From: Gnetum montanum
Lineage: Eukaryota; Streptophyta; Gnetopsida; Gnetales; Gnetaceae
Direction of reading: 5' to 3'
NCBI GenBank assembly: GCA_015680685.1
Contig: MNCI01033465.1
Coordinates: 192,491-256,490 of the forward strand
DNA length: 64,000 nt
Shown here: positions 1 to 11,599 of the stretch, piece by piece
Position numbering within the stretch: position 1 is the stretch's first letter
How the letters are laid out: each line of letters begins with the position of its first letter
Program-made: the position numbers and the translations under genes
The notes under the pieces: model-generated
Database searches by the model: none
The model's input: the letters and a program-made list of their open reading frames with translations, nothing else
What the model was told of the DNA's origin: nothing

Positions 1-323
1 TGGGATTGAATGCTTATGTTAGGATTAGTTAAATGCTAGTTAATTAGTTAATTTAGACTACTTCATCAAATTCCTTTTATCCACATTTTGAGCATTAATC
101 TATAAAACACAAAATGATAAAAATCAAATGCCTCAATTATACTTAACCATACCAACAAACGTCACAAGTGTAACTAGGAAGACAATAATTGACCTTAAAG
201 CTAGATTCACTTCCTAAAGGACTAGTGCTTAAAAAATGATAAATTCCATGGAATTCAACTTGATCACGCATGAACGCTTTGTGATTTGTATGGTTGGACA
301 TAGGGGTACCTCATCACTCATCA
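1..323 (+). repeat. 3' part of a family 1 (Athila-like) LTR
   Basis: This is the downstream part of a family 1 LTR in plus orientation, cut by the window edge. It matches the ends of the LTRs at 20381-21213 and 48493-48933. The shared features are the track around the rare TGTAACTAGGAAGACAAT block, the phrase TATGGTTGGACATAGGGGTACC and the terminal CTCATCA at 323. No primer-binding site follows, so this is more likely the 3' LTR of an element lying to the left than a 5' LTR. Confidence 0.75.
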
Positions 324-2090
324 ATAGGGAAAAAGTAGAAAGATAGAAAAGAATGATTTATTGATCTGGAATAGCATATCTAGATCATGCTTTGAGAGTG
401 TTTCTTAAAGTTTTCTTCCTTCGACATCTATACCTTAGAAGCAATCTAGCACTACCACCATGGTTAGGCCTATCACTAGTTAGAATGGATGGCTAGTCCA
501 CTTCCTATCTCATTTCATCTAGCTCTTGTGACTTGCCTATACTAGCTTTGCCACTCCATGCCTAGCACAACCTCTAAGCCTAAATATAAATGCTTTAGGT
601 CAAACCCCAAAATATCACCTTGAAAGACACATCCATTATTACAATATGCCCTTTCAATTTTCAATTACAACTGTCATTTTGGATCTTCTTATGATAACAA
701 TAATACTTGTTATGAAGAGGCACCATCTTCAATATGCAAAAACATCATTTACAAATGAGGATGTAACATGCTCTCCATAAGCTTTTTTTAAGTTTGCATC
801 ATCTTAGAATTGAAATTGGAAGATGGATTCAACTTCCCAAAAAAGAGTACACCTATAGGCTATGCAAGTCAAGAACCCTTGATAATAAACTGCGTATATT
901 TCTTTTTTGTGTTGTGACTAGCCATTTGAGATAACAATAGAATGCTCCCCCCAAAAAAAATTTGTATGATTTATTTTTGTTGCCTCCATTGATGCTTGAT
1001 CAATTTTTATAGTTTATCATTATTTTTCATGAAAATGTAATAGTTGTCTAATAGATCATGGAGGTCTATAAATGTAATAAGGCTTTAGGTTATTTAAAAC
1101 CCATTCAACTTTCTTTTTTAGTTCATTGATCTACATTAGTTATTGTGTATTAATTTGTAGAACCACCATGAGAAATTCTAATTTCCAACTAACAAATAAA
1201 TAACTTTAGGCTATGGATAAATATAAATAGTTACAAGTAAAATGGACCTAAAATTATAAGTGGAAGCATTCTATATCACAACTAGTTAACTTGGTTATTA
1301 GGCTTTTTACATAGTTAAAAATAAATATATCAATCCCAATATTTGGATTTAAGAAATTTCAAAATATATATTTCAAAAAATTGTATAACTAATGGTACTT
1401 TATGGATTTTATCAAGAATTTAAAAAAAAATTGAAATGCTTCAAAAATAATTTTTGTGAGATTATTTAAGTTAAAATTTCAATTCCATAATGGTATGCTT
1501 CTATGAGAAGTTAACATGTTGTCATTGGAAGGTGAGGCAATGTATCACTTCTTAACATTTTAACTAAATAATAAACATAACAATAAGATCTAACAAAAAA
1601 TCTCAATGATAAGGTTGATATCATGAAAGAAAATTATGGCTATAAATTAGGGTACTTAAAATTCAACTATAATAATGAGATTATTAAAGAAAAGGTTTTG
1701 GAGAAATGACAAAATAAAGCATATAATAAAATGATGCTTTAATTTTATTAGTAAAAATTTATAGGTAGCATGCATGATGAAGTAGAATGGAATTACATCA
1801 CCTTTGAGTCAAAATTAAAAGATGGAATAATATACAAATTGAGGATAAAATATATTGATTGCAACTCCAAAATGTTGTAAAAGGTAAGAAAAATATATTA
1901 TTAAAACATTATGGAATAGATTTTTTCATAAGAAAATGATAAATATCAAGTAAAATTTTATTATAAGTTATTTAAATTATAACATAAAAACAAAAAGATG
2001 TAACATAAAGAATGTGTAAAATAAAAAGTTGTAAAAGATAATAAAGTGTAAAACAAAAATGTGTACAAGAAAAAGATGAAAAAATGAGGA
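324..2090. other. AT-rich stretch without a recognisable gene
   Basis: I see no coding region here. The sequence is AT-rich, and near 1970-2090 it contains a run of short TGTAAAA-like words. Similar AT-rich words follow gag in units B and C (11330-11480 and 16690-16870), so the right end is probably the start of the untranslated 3' region of element A. The rest does not match the 3' region of B or C by eye. The 3' LTR expected for element A was not found, so its left end is lost or too decayed to see. Confidence 0.5.
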
Positions 2091-2189
2091 GCCACTTATA
2101 TAGTTAGCATGGATGGCCATCTCCCACAGAAGTTGAAAGAAGAAGATCTAAAAGATTGACTGTGGTTGTTCATTTGATAAGATGTTTGT

Positions 2190-3330
2190 TACATTGGCTT
2201 GCTTAGGCTCATAGAAAGGTTTGACTTATTGTATGTTGACCAGTTATTTCTTGTCTGGGATCTTAGGTTTGTAGAGCATCATGGCCCTATAAGGAAAAGT
2301 TTTGTAAATGATATAAGGTCCTTTCCATAATGTCTAGAACTTAGTTTGTTGAGGTACGTGTATGGGGTTCCAATAGAGAACCTTATCTCCTAGTTAAAAT
2401 TTGACCTTCCTAATTCTAAGGCCATGGTGTTTTTTGTTGAATGCCTTGTGTAACTTTTTAGATGACAAGGCCACCAAGTGAGTTTTCATTTAGCAAGTTA
2501 AGATTCATTAATATTTATTTTTGTGCTGAACTTAAATCAAGGTTAAGGTCACAAGCTATTAAAAGTGTACAAAGCTTGAATTAAATAGGAAGTATTGGTA
2601 ATTTTTTGTACACCAACTCATAGGGAGACTAGCCTACAGAAAGTTTCCATGTTAAGTGGTAGGCCCGAACAACATCATTAAGTTTTGTGCTTCAGTCTTT
2701 CCTATATTTTCTAACTATTCTCATTAAGATCTTTATGATCTTCCTATTTGTAACCTCATCTTGAGCATTGGCATGGGGGTGGTTGGGTGTTGTTAGTTTA
2801 TGTTTAACCTCCAAGTGTTGCATGAGTTTCCAAAAGGTAGTACCTATAAAGTGAGTTCCATTATCAGAAATTAATGCACATAACACACCAAACCTATTTA
2901 CAACATTCTATTATACAAACCAAGTAGTAGTAGAAGATGTACAATTGGTGACAGTTAATATTCTGCGCATTTTGTACAATAGTCAACAATGACTATGATA
3001 TATGCCATTCCATTTGGCATGGGTGTGATCCGACCCATGAAGTCAATGCCCCAAATGTCAAAGGGTTATACTGGTTAGCTCCACTATTGAGGTCCCTCCA
3101 TTCGAGTAGTCATTCCACCATCTCATTGGCAACATTCACAAGAGTGGACATATTGGTGAGCATCCCTGAAGATTGTTAGCCAATAATATCCTACCATCAA
3201 GATTTGAATGGTCATGCATCTCCCAACATAGTGGCCCCCACAAGGACCCTTATGAGTGTCCTAGAGAACATGTAGTTGATCAACATCAAGAACATACCAA
3301 CAAACTAGGACATCAATGCACACCTTGTAG
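2190..3330 (-). pseudogene. Integrase remnant of element A
   Basis: Integrase inserts the element's cDNA into host DNA. In minus-strand order one can read the zinc-binding region (about 3330-3130, with CE-CC and GYYW-like words), the first catalytic Asp in a degraded GIDFMG context near 3030, and the second in ISDNGTHF within 2692-2886. The Glu region follows as HPHANAQDEVTN, with Glu apparently kept. A C-terminal segment ends in VKPFYE-like wording near 2190. The same C-terminus is found in element D at 47030-47160, which confirms the family. Several frameshifts and stops make it non-functional. Confidence 0.75.
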
Positions 3331-3358
3331 AGGTGTCTATTGATCTCTATGAAGCATT

Positions 3359-4990
3359 TTACCTGGTGAAGAAACTATTGCTTCTTTCAATGGTCCAACC
3401 CTTGTGGCATCTCTTGAGTGAGCAGATAGGTGAGAATGCCATCATACCATTTAGGCTCAGTGGACAAATGTTTAGGTATAGCCTTGGCAAAGAGGAATTC
3501 ATCAAGAAATAGATCAAATAGTGGGCTTTCTTCCTCTTTGTTATCCCATTATAACTGAAAGCGACCACATTCTCAGTTCCCTTTCATTCTATCATCATAA
3601 GTTCAAATTCTTATAGGATCACCAACCACCGTATGACACAGGGGCTTACTATTGGCTTATTCATTAGGAAGCAAATGGTATAATGGTATGTGTGCACAAA
3701 CACTTTATATCCAAGCACATAGTTCCTAAGCCTCTCTAAAGGAAACACCACTACCATCAATGCTTTTTTGTGGTGGTGTAGTTTAGTTGTGCACCCACAA
3801 TGCTTCGGCTAGCATAGTGGATGTAACATGGACATTTTTTGTCATCCATTTGCATAAGCACAACTCCCAAATCATAATCTAATGCATTTTTCATAACATG
3901 AAATGATCTGTACTAGTCTAGTCCTTATAGAATTAGAGTTTCTATAAGCTCCTCCTTTAGCTATTGGAATGTTTTTTCACATTCATTGGTCTAGATAAAT
4001 GATGCATCTTTCTTCATTAACTTAACAAATGGTTTTGCAATCTTAGAGAAATTCTCTATGAATTGTTAGTAGTAGCCAGTGTGTCTATGGAATGACTAAA
4101 CATCTTTAACAATTTTTGGTTGGTAGGTAATTCCTTAAATGACCCTTATCTTTTCAAGATCAACCTCAATTCCTACTTGTGAGATTCAGTGCCCCAATAC
4201 AATGCCCTCCTAGACCATTAGATGAATCTTTTGCCAATTGAGCTACAGATTTTTTTCCACACATCTTTTTAGCACATGTTCAAGGTTATCTAGAGCTTAC
4301 TCAAATGTAGCTCCATAGGTGGAGAAGTTATACATAAATACTTCCATACCACTACCAATTTACTATTGAAAAATACTAAAAACCAGGCATCGGAATGTAG
4401 CAAGAGCATTGCATAGACCAAAAGGCATCTTGCAATATGCAAAAGTCCCCCAAGGACTCATGAGTGTTGTTTTGGCTTAGTCCTCTAGCATAATTTGGAT
4501 TTGGTTATAACCACTATAACCATCCAGAAAATTGTAGTAGCAATGCCCAAATATGATGACTAACACCTAATCAATGAATGGCAATGGAAAATGGTCCTTG
4601 AATGTTGTCAAATTCAATAGTCAAAAACCAATACAAATCCATCACTTACCTCCTTTCTTTGGCACAATCATGAGTGGACTAACCCACTCATTTTTTGTAA
4701 TGGAATAGATGAACCTTGCCTTGAGGAGTTGTTCAATTTTCTCTTTAATGATCTACTTTAATTTTGATTCAATCACCTTTGTGGCTATCTCTTTGGCTTC
4801 ATGGTTAAGTTAGTGTAGATACAATGCTAGTATATCCTAGGATCAATCCCTATGAGTTCATGAAATGACCAAGCAAAGGCTATTGATAATTTTTCAATCA
4901 CATTTAACAACATCCATTTCTATTCTGAAGCAATATTTGCATTGATTATTACCAACTTTCCATTTTTTAAGAATGCATATTCCATGCTAG
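3359..4990 (-). pseudogene. Reverse transcriptase and RNase H remnant of element A
   Basis: These domains copy the element RNA into DNA and remove the template RNA. On the minus strand the RT palm and thumb are recognisable between about 4990 and 4100. Landmarks include a block reading NLEHVLKRC and another reading EGIVLGH. The catalytic motif, which in this clade should be a V-D-D-F type, reads M-Y-N-F near 4330, so both metal-binding Asp residues are gone. RNase H follows to about 3360, ending in a linker with DGILTYLLTQEMPQGLDH. The matching linker in element D is at 25880-25950. Frame changes and stops are frequent. Confidence 0.7.
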
Positions 4991-5269
4991 CAAATAGAGT
5001 TTTTAGCTTAAGGGGATTTTACTTGAAAATTTTAGGAATTTCCAACTCTCCCCAATAGGTTTCATTATTCACATTATCAAAGAGTTGGTGATGAACTTAC
5101 TTTATTTTATCCATGCCTACAATATACTTGCATGTTAGGCTCTCAATATGTTCTATGCAAAGTATGCTACTTTTGAAATCAACAGTTAGCCACTAGGTGC
5201 CCTCTTGTTTTGTGGCTACTATATATAGACACCTTTGAATATTTGTTTTTGGTGCACAATACTTGCATG

Positions 5270-5720
5270 CAAAGATGGATGCTCATTTAATAGACCAAAT
5301 TTTTTGCACACAATTGCACCCTATATCACTTTACGCAATGCATGAAACTCACTTCTTCTTAATCTTCTCAAATGCATTTTCCTCAGATATTTCCAAAGAG
5401 AGATCTATGATGTTCACTCTTAAATCAATGATGCTTAGCCATGTCCTTCCCATGATGATTGGGAAGTTCCCTTTGCAGTTCTCCACCTTGATTACTAGGA
5501 AATCAGTAGGATAAGATCACCCACAAATAGTGGTCACAATGTCTTCCACCAGTCCCAATGGAATAATGATGGACTAGTCTACCAATTGTAATATGATATT
5601 ATTCTTCTTGAGAGAAGGTAGATTTCATGTAATATACATTTCATGAGAAATCAAATTGACACTAGAACTTGAATCAAGAAGGGCTTTACATGGTTCATTC
5701 CTAGTAATTTTCAAATAAAT
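5270..5720 (-). pseudogene. Aspartic protease remnant of element A
   Basis: This is the retroviral-type protease that cuts the Gag-Pol polyprotein. The minus strand reads an active-site region SSSVNLISHEMY (the Asp just before is degraded), then a strand with PLGLVEDIVTTI, then IIMGRTWLSIID, which is the usual ILGRPFL-type flap and helix segment. The order and spacing match the protease of element D at 23300-23700. A few substitutions create stops. Confidence 0.65.
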
Positions 5721-8440
5721 AAGAGGACTTTCAAGATCAGCTAATTTGCTAAAAAGGTTACCAACCTGAATCCAATCAGATATGGCATGAGTTAGCTTAA
5801 TAGTATGGATTTGGGATGTGATTTGGTTTGAAGGGAACTCAAAGGAATTAGATGTAGAGAGAGGTGGAGGAATAAGGTTGCCAACTGCATGTGTATGTGA
5901 GGGCTTAAGTTGACTATTGGATCAAAAAAATGGTATTTTCTTTGATTGAGGGTCCAAACCACTTAGTTGATGAACCAGTTGTAGATTTATGCTTGTAGTA
6001 GCATTGTGTTGCTACAGTTGGGCTAGGAGTTCATGTTGCATAGATGGAGCAGGTGGTAGTTGTGTTGAGGGTAGAGAAAGATGTACAGGAATAGGAGAAG
6101 GATAAGGATAAAAGGTGGTATCCCTTCTTTCATGTGGAGAATGAGTTCAATAATAATCTAGAGGGCAGTAGTGAGATTGAAAAGAAAAAATGTGACTAGA
6201 AAAGTCACATAGAGACAAAGATGGCTAAACATAATACCCACATGAATTAAGTTGTCTGTAAGGATATTGCTACTTTGGTGGTGCCAATGCCTATGAGTAT
6301 GGTTGCTACCATTGTTGGTACTGCTTGTATGGTTACCGTGGAGTTCCACTTGGATAATACTATTATTTCTAATGGAACTACCTAGGATTACCTTGAGGAT
6401 AAGGTAATCTTCTGGGTTTTTGCCTTTGTGCTAGTCATGGATTCAAGGCATACGCCCAAAACTCCTATAGGTGCAACATAATAGAATGTTCATAATGGTA
6501 GATGTCACACCCACTGTCATTATCTGATTTGATTCTCGCAACTTTTACTACTATAGAAATCTTTCCCTTATTTCTTTGATTGGTACATTCAGCTTCCTTA
6601 CATCTACTACGATCATGATTACTACCTTATTCCTTGGACTCTTTAGCAATTTTTAGGATAGCTTGAAATTTTCTATCCATAAAGTCCCATAACTAATCAA
6701 CCTTGGCCGAAATTTTAGATGTAAATTTTTGAAGCGGTAAGGTTTTTTGATTCACCACCTAATCAAGTGATGATTCTTTCTCACTATCACATAATTGAAC
6801 CTTTGTCTTGTGAATGGAAGGATTACAGTTGTATTTCTCCATACTTTCACATTTTCTCAACTCTTCTTCTTCTTTCACTACCTACTCAATCAATCATTAA
6901 ATCTAATGGGCTCTTAATTCTAACAATCACCCTTGGGCATAAATGCCAAGATTTCTCCTCGTGTCTAATCAAAGCCCATCTACGATGTGGTGAAGTTGCT
7001 CCATATGAGAATAATTATAGCCACGACATCTGAGCAATAAGGAATAGTATCAACCCATGGCAACATACAAGGGTTTATGTGTTTCTTGTTTGCATCCTTG
7101 GATCTACCACCTCAAGTTGGACACTCGAGAGTACATCTAATATTTTTCATTGAATAATTCAAGAATTATACTCCACTTTCTGATAGATTCTAGTTCTAAG
7201 GACCAGTACCAGTTTTTCACTTCTTTAGTAAGTGTCCTAGGAAACAACTTAAGATTTTGCCAATAATTTTCTATATTTTTAAAGGCACATGCATTGTGGA
7301 AAGCTTGAAGATGGTTCTATGGATCTAATTTATATCCTCCTTTAAAGCTAGGGATATTATTCCTCTTGATCCGACCATCCTTTACATGCCTTGTGGGAAT
7401 CCCCACTACCTCTGGAATGTTGAGCATGCTTTGAGTAGCAAGTCAGTCATCAAGGTCCTAATTTTGGTGCCTATGATGCCCTCTACTACCCCTTCATTCA
7501 TGGTGACAAGTCTCTCTTGACTACCCATGCCCTAGGTCTTGACTTGCCTAATGGTCCCTTTGATTATCTTCGTCTCATTGATTACCTCCATCATGAATCA
7601 TGTCCCCTATAGTTGCAATCAAAGCTAGAAGAGGAAGATGATAATGAAGTTGAAGAGGAAGGAGAACTAGCATTATCACAGTGCCTGCTACCCCCTCTTT
7701 GGTAATCATGGTCATGATCATGATCAAGTTTCTTCTCCTCATCCTTGCCCTAACTTGCCTCCTTGGATCCCCCTTTGTTGTTGGATCCATTCTTGCCAGA
7801 ACCCAAATTATAGATCGTGGACTATAGGTTCTAGTTTTAAGTTCCTTTACCGAAGTCAAAAAGAGGAGTTTCTCTAAATGGGAAATCCCTAGAAAAGGAT
7901 TCTCCACCATCTTTGTGGTATGGTAAGTATATAGAATTAGTGAACAACTTTCCCTTCATAGATTCGTAGCACTGCTCTCATTGGTGATCCCTTAGATGTT
8001 TTGCATCAATGGGATGATAATCCTTGCCGTTAGTATCTTGCATAACGTACTTAGCATGAAGTTCCTAGAGGCCCAAATGCACAAGAGTTTGGTAAAGCAT
8101 CACAAGAAAAGCTCGATTTAGCAACAACACAATGTTGCCCTCCATGTCGCACCACTACAATAGTTCATCCTGGTACAAGATGAAGGTGAAGTTGGGTACA
8201 TACTCATTAGGATGAGCATATATCACTCAATATTGTTGGGGCACATTCTAATTCATTCTATCAAACTTAGGCAAATAATCACTCCTATGAGAAGAAGACA
8301 TATTATGTTAGAAAATTAGAAATGTAGTGTGCATCTTACAAGTGTTGTAGTAACTTTAAAATATGATATGACTCTAAGGTTCATTCCAAAAATCTTGAAT
8401 AATTTTCCACTAAGGCCTAAATAGCACACATAACAACTAA
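5720..8440 (-). pseudogene. Gag remnant of element A
   Basis: Gag forms the virus-like particle. The capsid-like core lies at about 7400-7100. It reads NNIPSFKGGYKLDP followed by HLQAFHNA and NIENYWQNLKLFPRTL, and it aligns with gag of units B, C, D and E. Downstream, at about 6530, a CDIYHYEH block marks the conserved Cys/His segment of this family. The part from about 6400 to 5900 is rich in Gln, Tyr, Pro and Ser. Near 7910-7575 there is a Ser-rich and basic N-terminal stretch. The frame is broken many times. Confidence 0.7.
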
Positions 8441-8444
8441 ATGT

Positions 8445-8462
8445 CCTTGGTAGTGATGCCAA
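8445..8462 (-). other. Primer-binding site of element A
   Basis: Reading the minus strand, the bases directly after the LTR end are TTGGCATCACTACCAAGG. They align with TTGGCACCATTGCCAGGG at unit B. With CpG decay reversed, this suggests TGGCGCCGTTGCC, the complement of the 3' end of plant tRNA-Asp. Confidence 0.6.
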
Positions 8463-8709
8463 AGATGAGTGGAAAGGTACCCCTACACCCAACCATACGA
8501 ATCACAAGCATTCATACATAATCCAGTTGAATTCTTTAGACCTTAATCCCCTAAGTACACTAGTTCTAGGACATGAAATATAATTGTGACAATCATTGTC
8601 TTCTCTATTATACTTGTGAAGCTTTAATTGTATGGTTAAGTATAATTGAATCACTTCATTTTTATTATTTTATCTTTTATTTTTCTATGATTAAAAACAA
8701 GTTGAAACT
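8463..8709 (-). repeat. 5' LTR of element A, first piece
   Basis: This begins AGATGAGTGG (family start TGATGAG, first base mutated) next to the primer site and stops in mid-LTR after GTTGAAACT. The remaining piece lies at 47873-48492. The last five bases, AAACT (8705-8709), are repeated at 47873-47877 and form the target-site duplication of the inserted tandem array. Confidence 0.85.
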
Positions 8710-9540
8710 TGATAAGCGATGAAGTACCCCTACGCCCAACCATATGAATCATAAGCATTCATGCACAATTCAGTCGAATTCCATGGATGGGACTAGTTGT
8801 GGCATCTAAATTGCTATGCCTTGATGGTAGTTCACTATCTTCTCTCTTAGACTAGTAGTAGCTTTGTCACGTATGGTTTAGTCCAAAGTAAGGAATATGA
8901 TTTTTCTCAATTTATGTTTATAAGTTTATTCACCTACAACAAGAATGAAATTTAGAGTAATTTAAGATCTAATTCGATTACTACCTAGCTAGCCTAACAC
9001 AAGTACCCATCCCACTTTCTTAGACACATCCTGAACACATATAGCATTGCTGAACTACTAAATGTTAAATGTTGTTGGGTTACCAAACACTATATGTATG
9101 CTCAAGGTGGTCATTCTTATGTTCATTAACAACTAGAAATTAATTGCTTAATTTAAATGCATTAAAGAAAAGTGCATTCAAGTAAAGTGCATTAAAGAAA
9201 ACATCAATCTATTCTCAATGCTGCAAGGAATCTCAAAAGAGTGTAGTTTTATTCTTGTCACACTGTTGCGCTTAAGTACATCAGTGTTTGAATAAAGATC
9301 CATATACACTTAGACTCTTGCTACGAGCACTCAGAAAATATTCTAACTCTAAAGAAAAAAAACTACAAGAGCTTCACTACCCTGATTAAAAAACTATGAA
9401 AAAATAATGTGAAATTGATAGCCTAGGCACTATATTTATAGGCCAATGTATACCCCTCAACATTAGATACCAGACATCGCATCTGGGCTCTGATGTCAGA
9501 TACCCAACATCAGAGCAGAAAAAAATAATGTGATTCATCA
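8710..9540 (-). repeat. LTR of unit B (3' LTR), 831 bp
   Basis: On the plus strand it runs from TGATAAGCGATG to TGATTCATCA. The next bases, TACCCCCATG, are the reverse complement of a short purine tract. A TATA-like CTATAAATA on the minus strand lies at 9433-9441, about 100 bases from the LTR start, and marks the presumed promoter. Near 9460-9510 there are short palindromic words (GATACC and TGATGTCAG types) that are decayed versions of the GATATCG words in the LTR of element H. Confidence 0.85.
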
Positions 9541-11500
9541 TACCCCCATGATTGAATGAAAACTCATCCTCGAGTGAAGAAGAAAAGGAACAAGTCCTTT
9601 ACAAAATATTGGGTAGGTATGGGATTATTGACTAACATACAGATTGATCCAAATGGAACAACAGACTCTAAGTGCCCAGGTGTATAGAGTTATAACTTTT
9701 ACAAAATTGGGTGTTCATGATAATAGAAGTGAACACCCTAGACAACACTAACATCCAACACCTCTTGATAATTGAAGAATAAGAGAAAATATCCAACAAT
9801 CATGAATGGTCCTCATTATGTTGTACTGCCACATCATACTCGATGAAGACAGTTAGGCTTCTAGTCCATGCTTCCCACTACAATCACAACAAAATCATGA
9901 ATTATTATGAAATGTGTAACACATATTAGTTAAATTCCTTGTCTCATCAGTGGTTACACTCAACTAGGTTGTGATTGTAGTAGATTGATTCCTTAAGTAG
10001 TGTTAGTGGGAAGGCTGACAAATAGATTAAAATAAATAAGCGGTCCATTGAATTCAAAAGAGTTTGACACAGGAAAATATTTGAAAAGGATGTAATAAAT
10101 CACAACAATAAAAAGGAAAGTTCACTAAAAAATTTTGTGAAGATGTGCACAATTAGATGTCATTGATGGGGTAAACAAAAAAAATTTAATTGTAAGAGTA
10201 TCTAAGAGTAAAGAACTTAACTAATCAAACCAAAAGATATGTAAGTAGATCCTCCCCAAAGTAGGCATAGGCATTTTATGCCCTTACATAATTTCAAACC
10301 AAATATTCTTTGGGCTCCATGGATTACTAATGGTTATAGAAGGTTAAGTACAAAAACCTAGAAGAAGCTACCTAAGAATTCTGCACACCAAACTAGGACA
10401 TCAAACAAGAACATGAAACCAACAATGAGGTGAGACATGGAAAGCATAGATGGATGAGAGAGAGTGAAATGGAGTTCCTAATTAAGGTCACATAAAGTTC
10501 CTTATGGATTTTATGGTTAAATGACTTTTATAAGATCCATCATTAGTCTAGACCAAAAAAATCCTTGTTCAGTGACATCACATCACCATACTAAGACTAG
10601 TCCATCCACCTGAGACACAAGAGTGCTCCCACAGAACAACCACTATTCCTTATCAAAGAAGAAAATAGAAGTAGGAAGTAAGGAAGGGCCTTAGTTAGAG
10701 GGGACCTTTAGGCATGGGTAACATGTCTTTCTAGTCCCATAACCAATGTTGGTAACCCATTTATTTTGTCTAAGGGGTGTGTTTGAATTTCCATCATTTT
10801 TTTTTTAAATGGAAACCACACGATGCAAAGACATATGAATTTATTTTATCTAAGGGATGCTTTTTGACTTCTCATCATTTTTTTTTGTGATGAGAACCAC
10901 ACCATGCAAATACTTATTCAACTTCCTTTTATTAGTCAACACGAAATAGTAAGAAATCCATGAAAACACACATGCACCTAGGCAAATAGAAAGGCACAAA
11001 GAATACTAAATCCCCTTGAAGTCACACCCTATTCAAACCTTTGAATCCTTCTCAATTCTAGAAACTACCAAAGTCACAAGTTCATTAAAGTTTCATTAAT
11101 GAAAAGGGACTGCACATTTTCATAACATGAAAAATCATAGAGTTTGTGAATGGGTGGATGTTGTGGACTCATTGCTTGTTTCATGAAAAATAAACCATGT
11201 CCTAATTATCCATAATGAAATTTAAAGTGAGAAAAAAGATGCCAATAATCAAATAAAAAAATAGTACATACCACCATCAAGTAACACATTACCACTATAC
11301 CTAGCACTTATTAACAAAAAGTTAGAAAACCATACGAAAATAAAATAAAAGAAAATGTAAAATATTCAAGAAATAGAAAATGTACTAACAATAGTGTAAA
11401 ACAAAAATTAGAAATGATTAATAACATGAAAACAAGAATATGTAAAATAAAGAATGTGTAAAACAAAAAGATGAAAAACACTTAACAATCCTGAAGACTA
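9541..11500 (-). other. Unit B: purine tract and 3' untranslated region
   Basis: No gene is visible. It starts with the purine tract (CATGGGGGTA on the minus strand at 9541-9550). It aligns along its length with 15000-16880 in unit C, and parts align with 47186-47363 of element D. The right end (about 11330-11480) is an AT-rich tract of repeated TGTAAAA-like words immediately downstream of gag. Pol, which should be here in a complete element, is missing. Confidence 0.7.
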
Positions 11501-11599
11501 GAATGGGGGGTGACCCTCATGATAAAAATTTGGCCATGACAAGGATTAATAAATGGATAAATAGGATCCATTCATGTATGAAACATTGGTAATCGTTCA

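Larger units (their letters stand above)
2090..8709 (-). mobile_element. Element A: decayed Athila-like gag-pol retrotransposon
   Basis: Read on the minus strand, the order is 5' LTR, primer-binding site, gag, protease, RT, RNase H, integrase. This is the Ty3/gypsy order with integrase last. All domains are broken by stops and frameshifts. RT and integrase wording (a VFMxxF RT motif; GIDFMG and ISDNGTHF in integrase) resembles the Athila side of the Athila/Tat clade. The 5' LTR is interrupted at 8709 by a later insertion and resumes at 47873. No 3' LTR was found, so the element is truncated on the left. Confidence 0.75.

Noticed and set aside
324-2090. Search for the 3' LTR of element A
   Set aside because: No TGATGAG start, no TACCCCCATG purine-tract mark and no LTR body could be found, so I did not call one.
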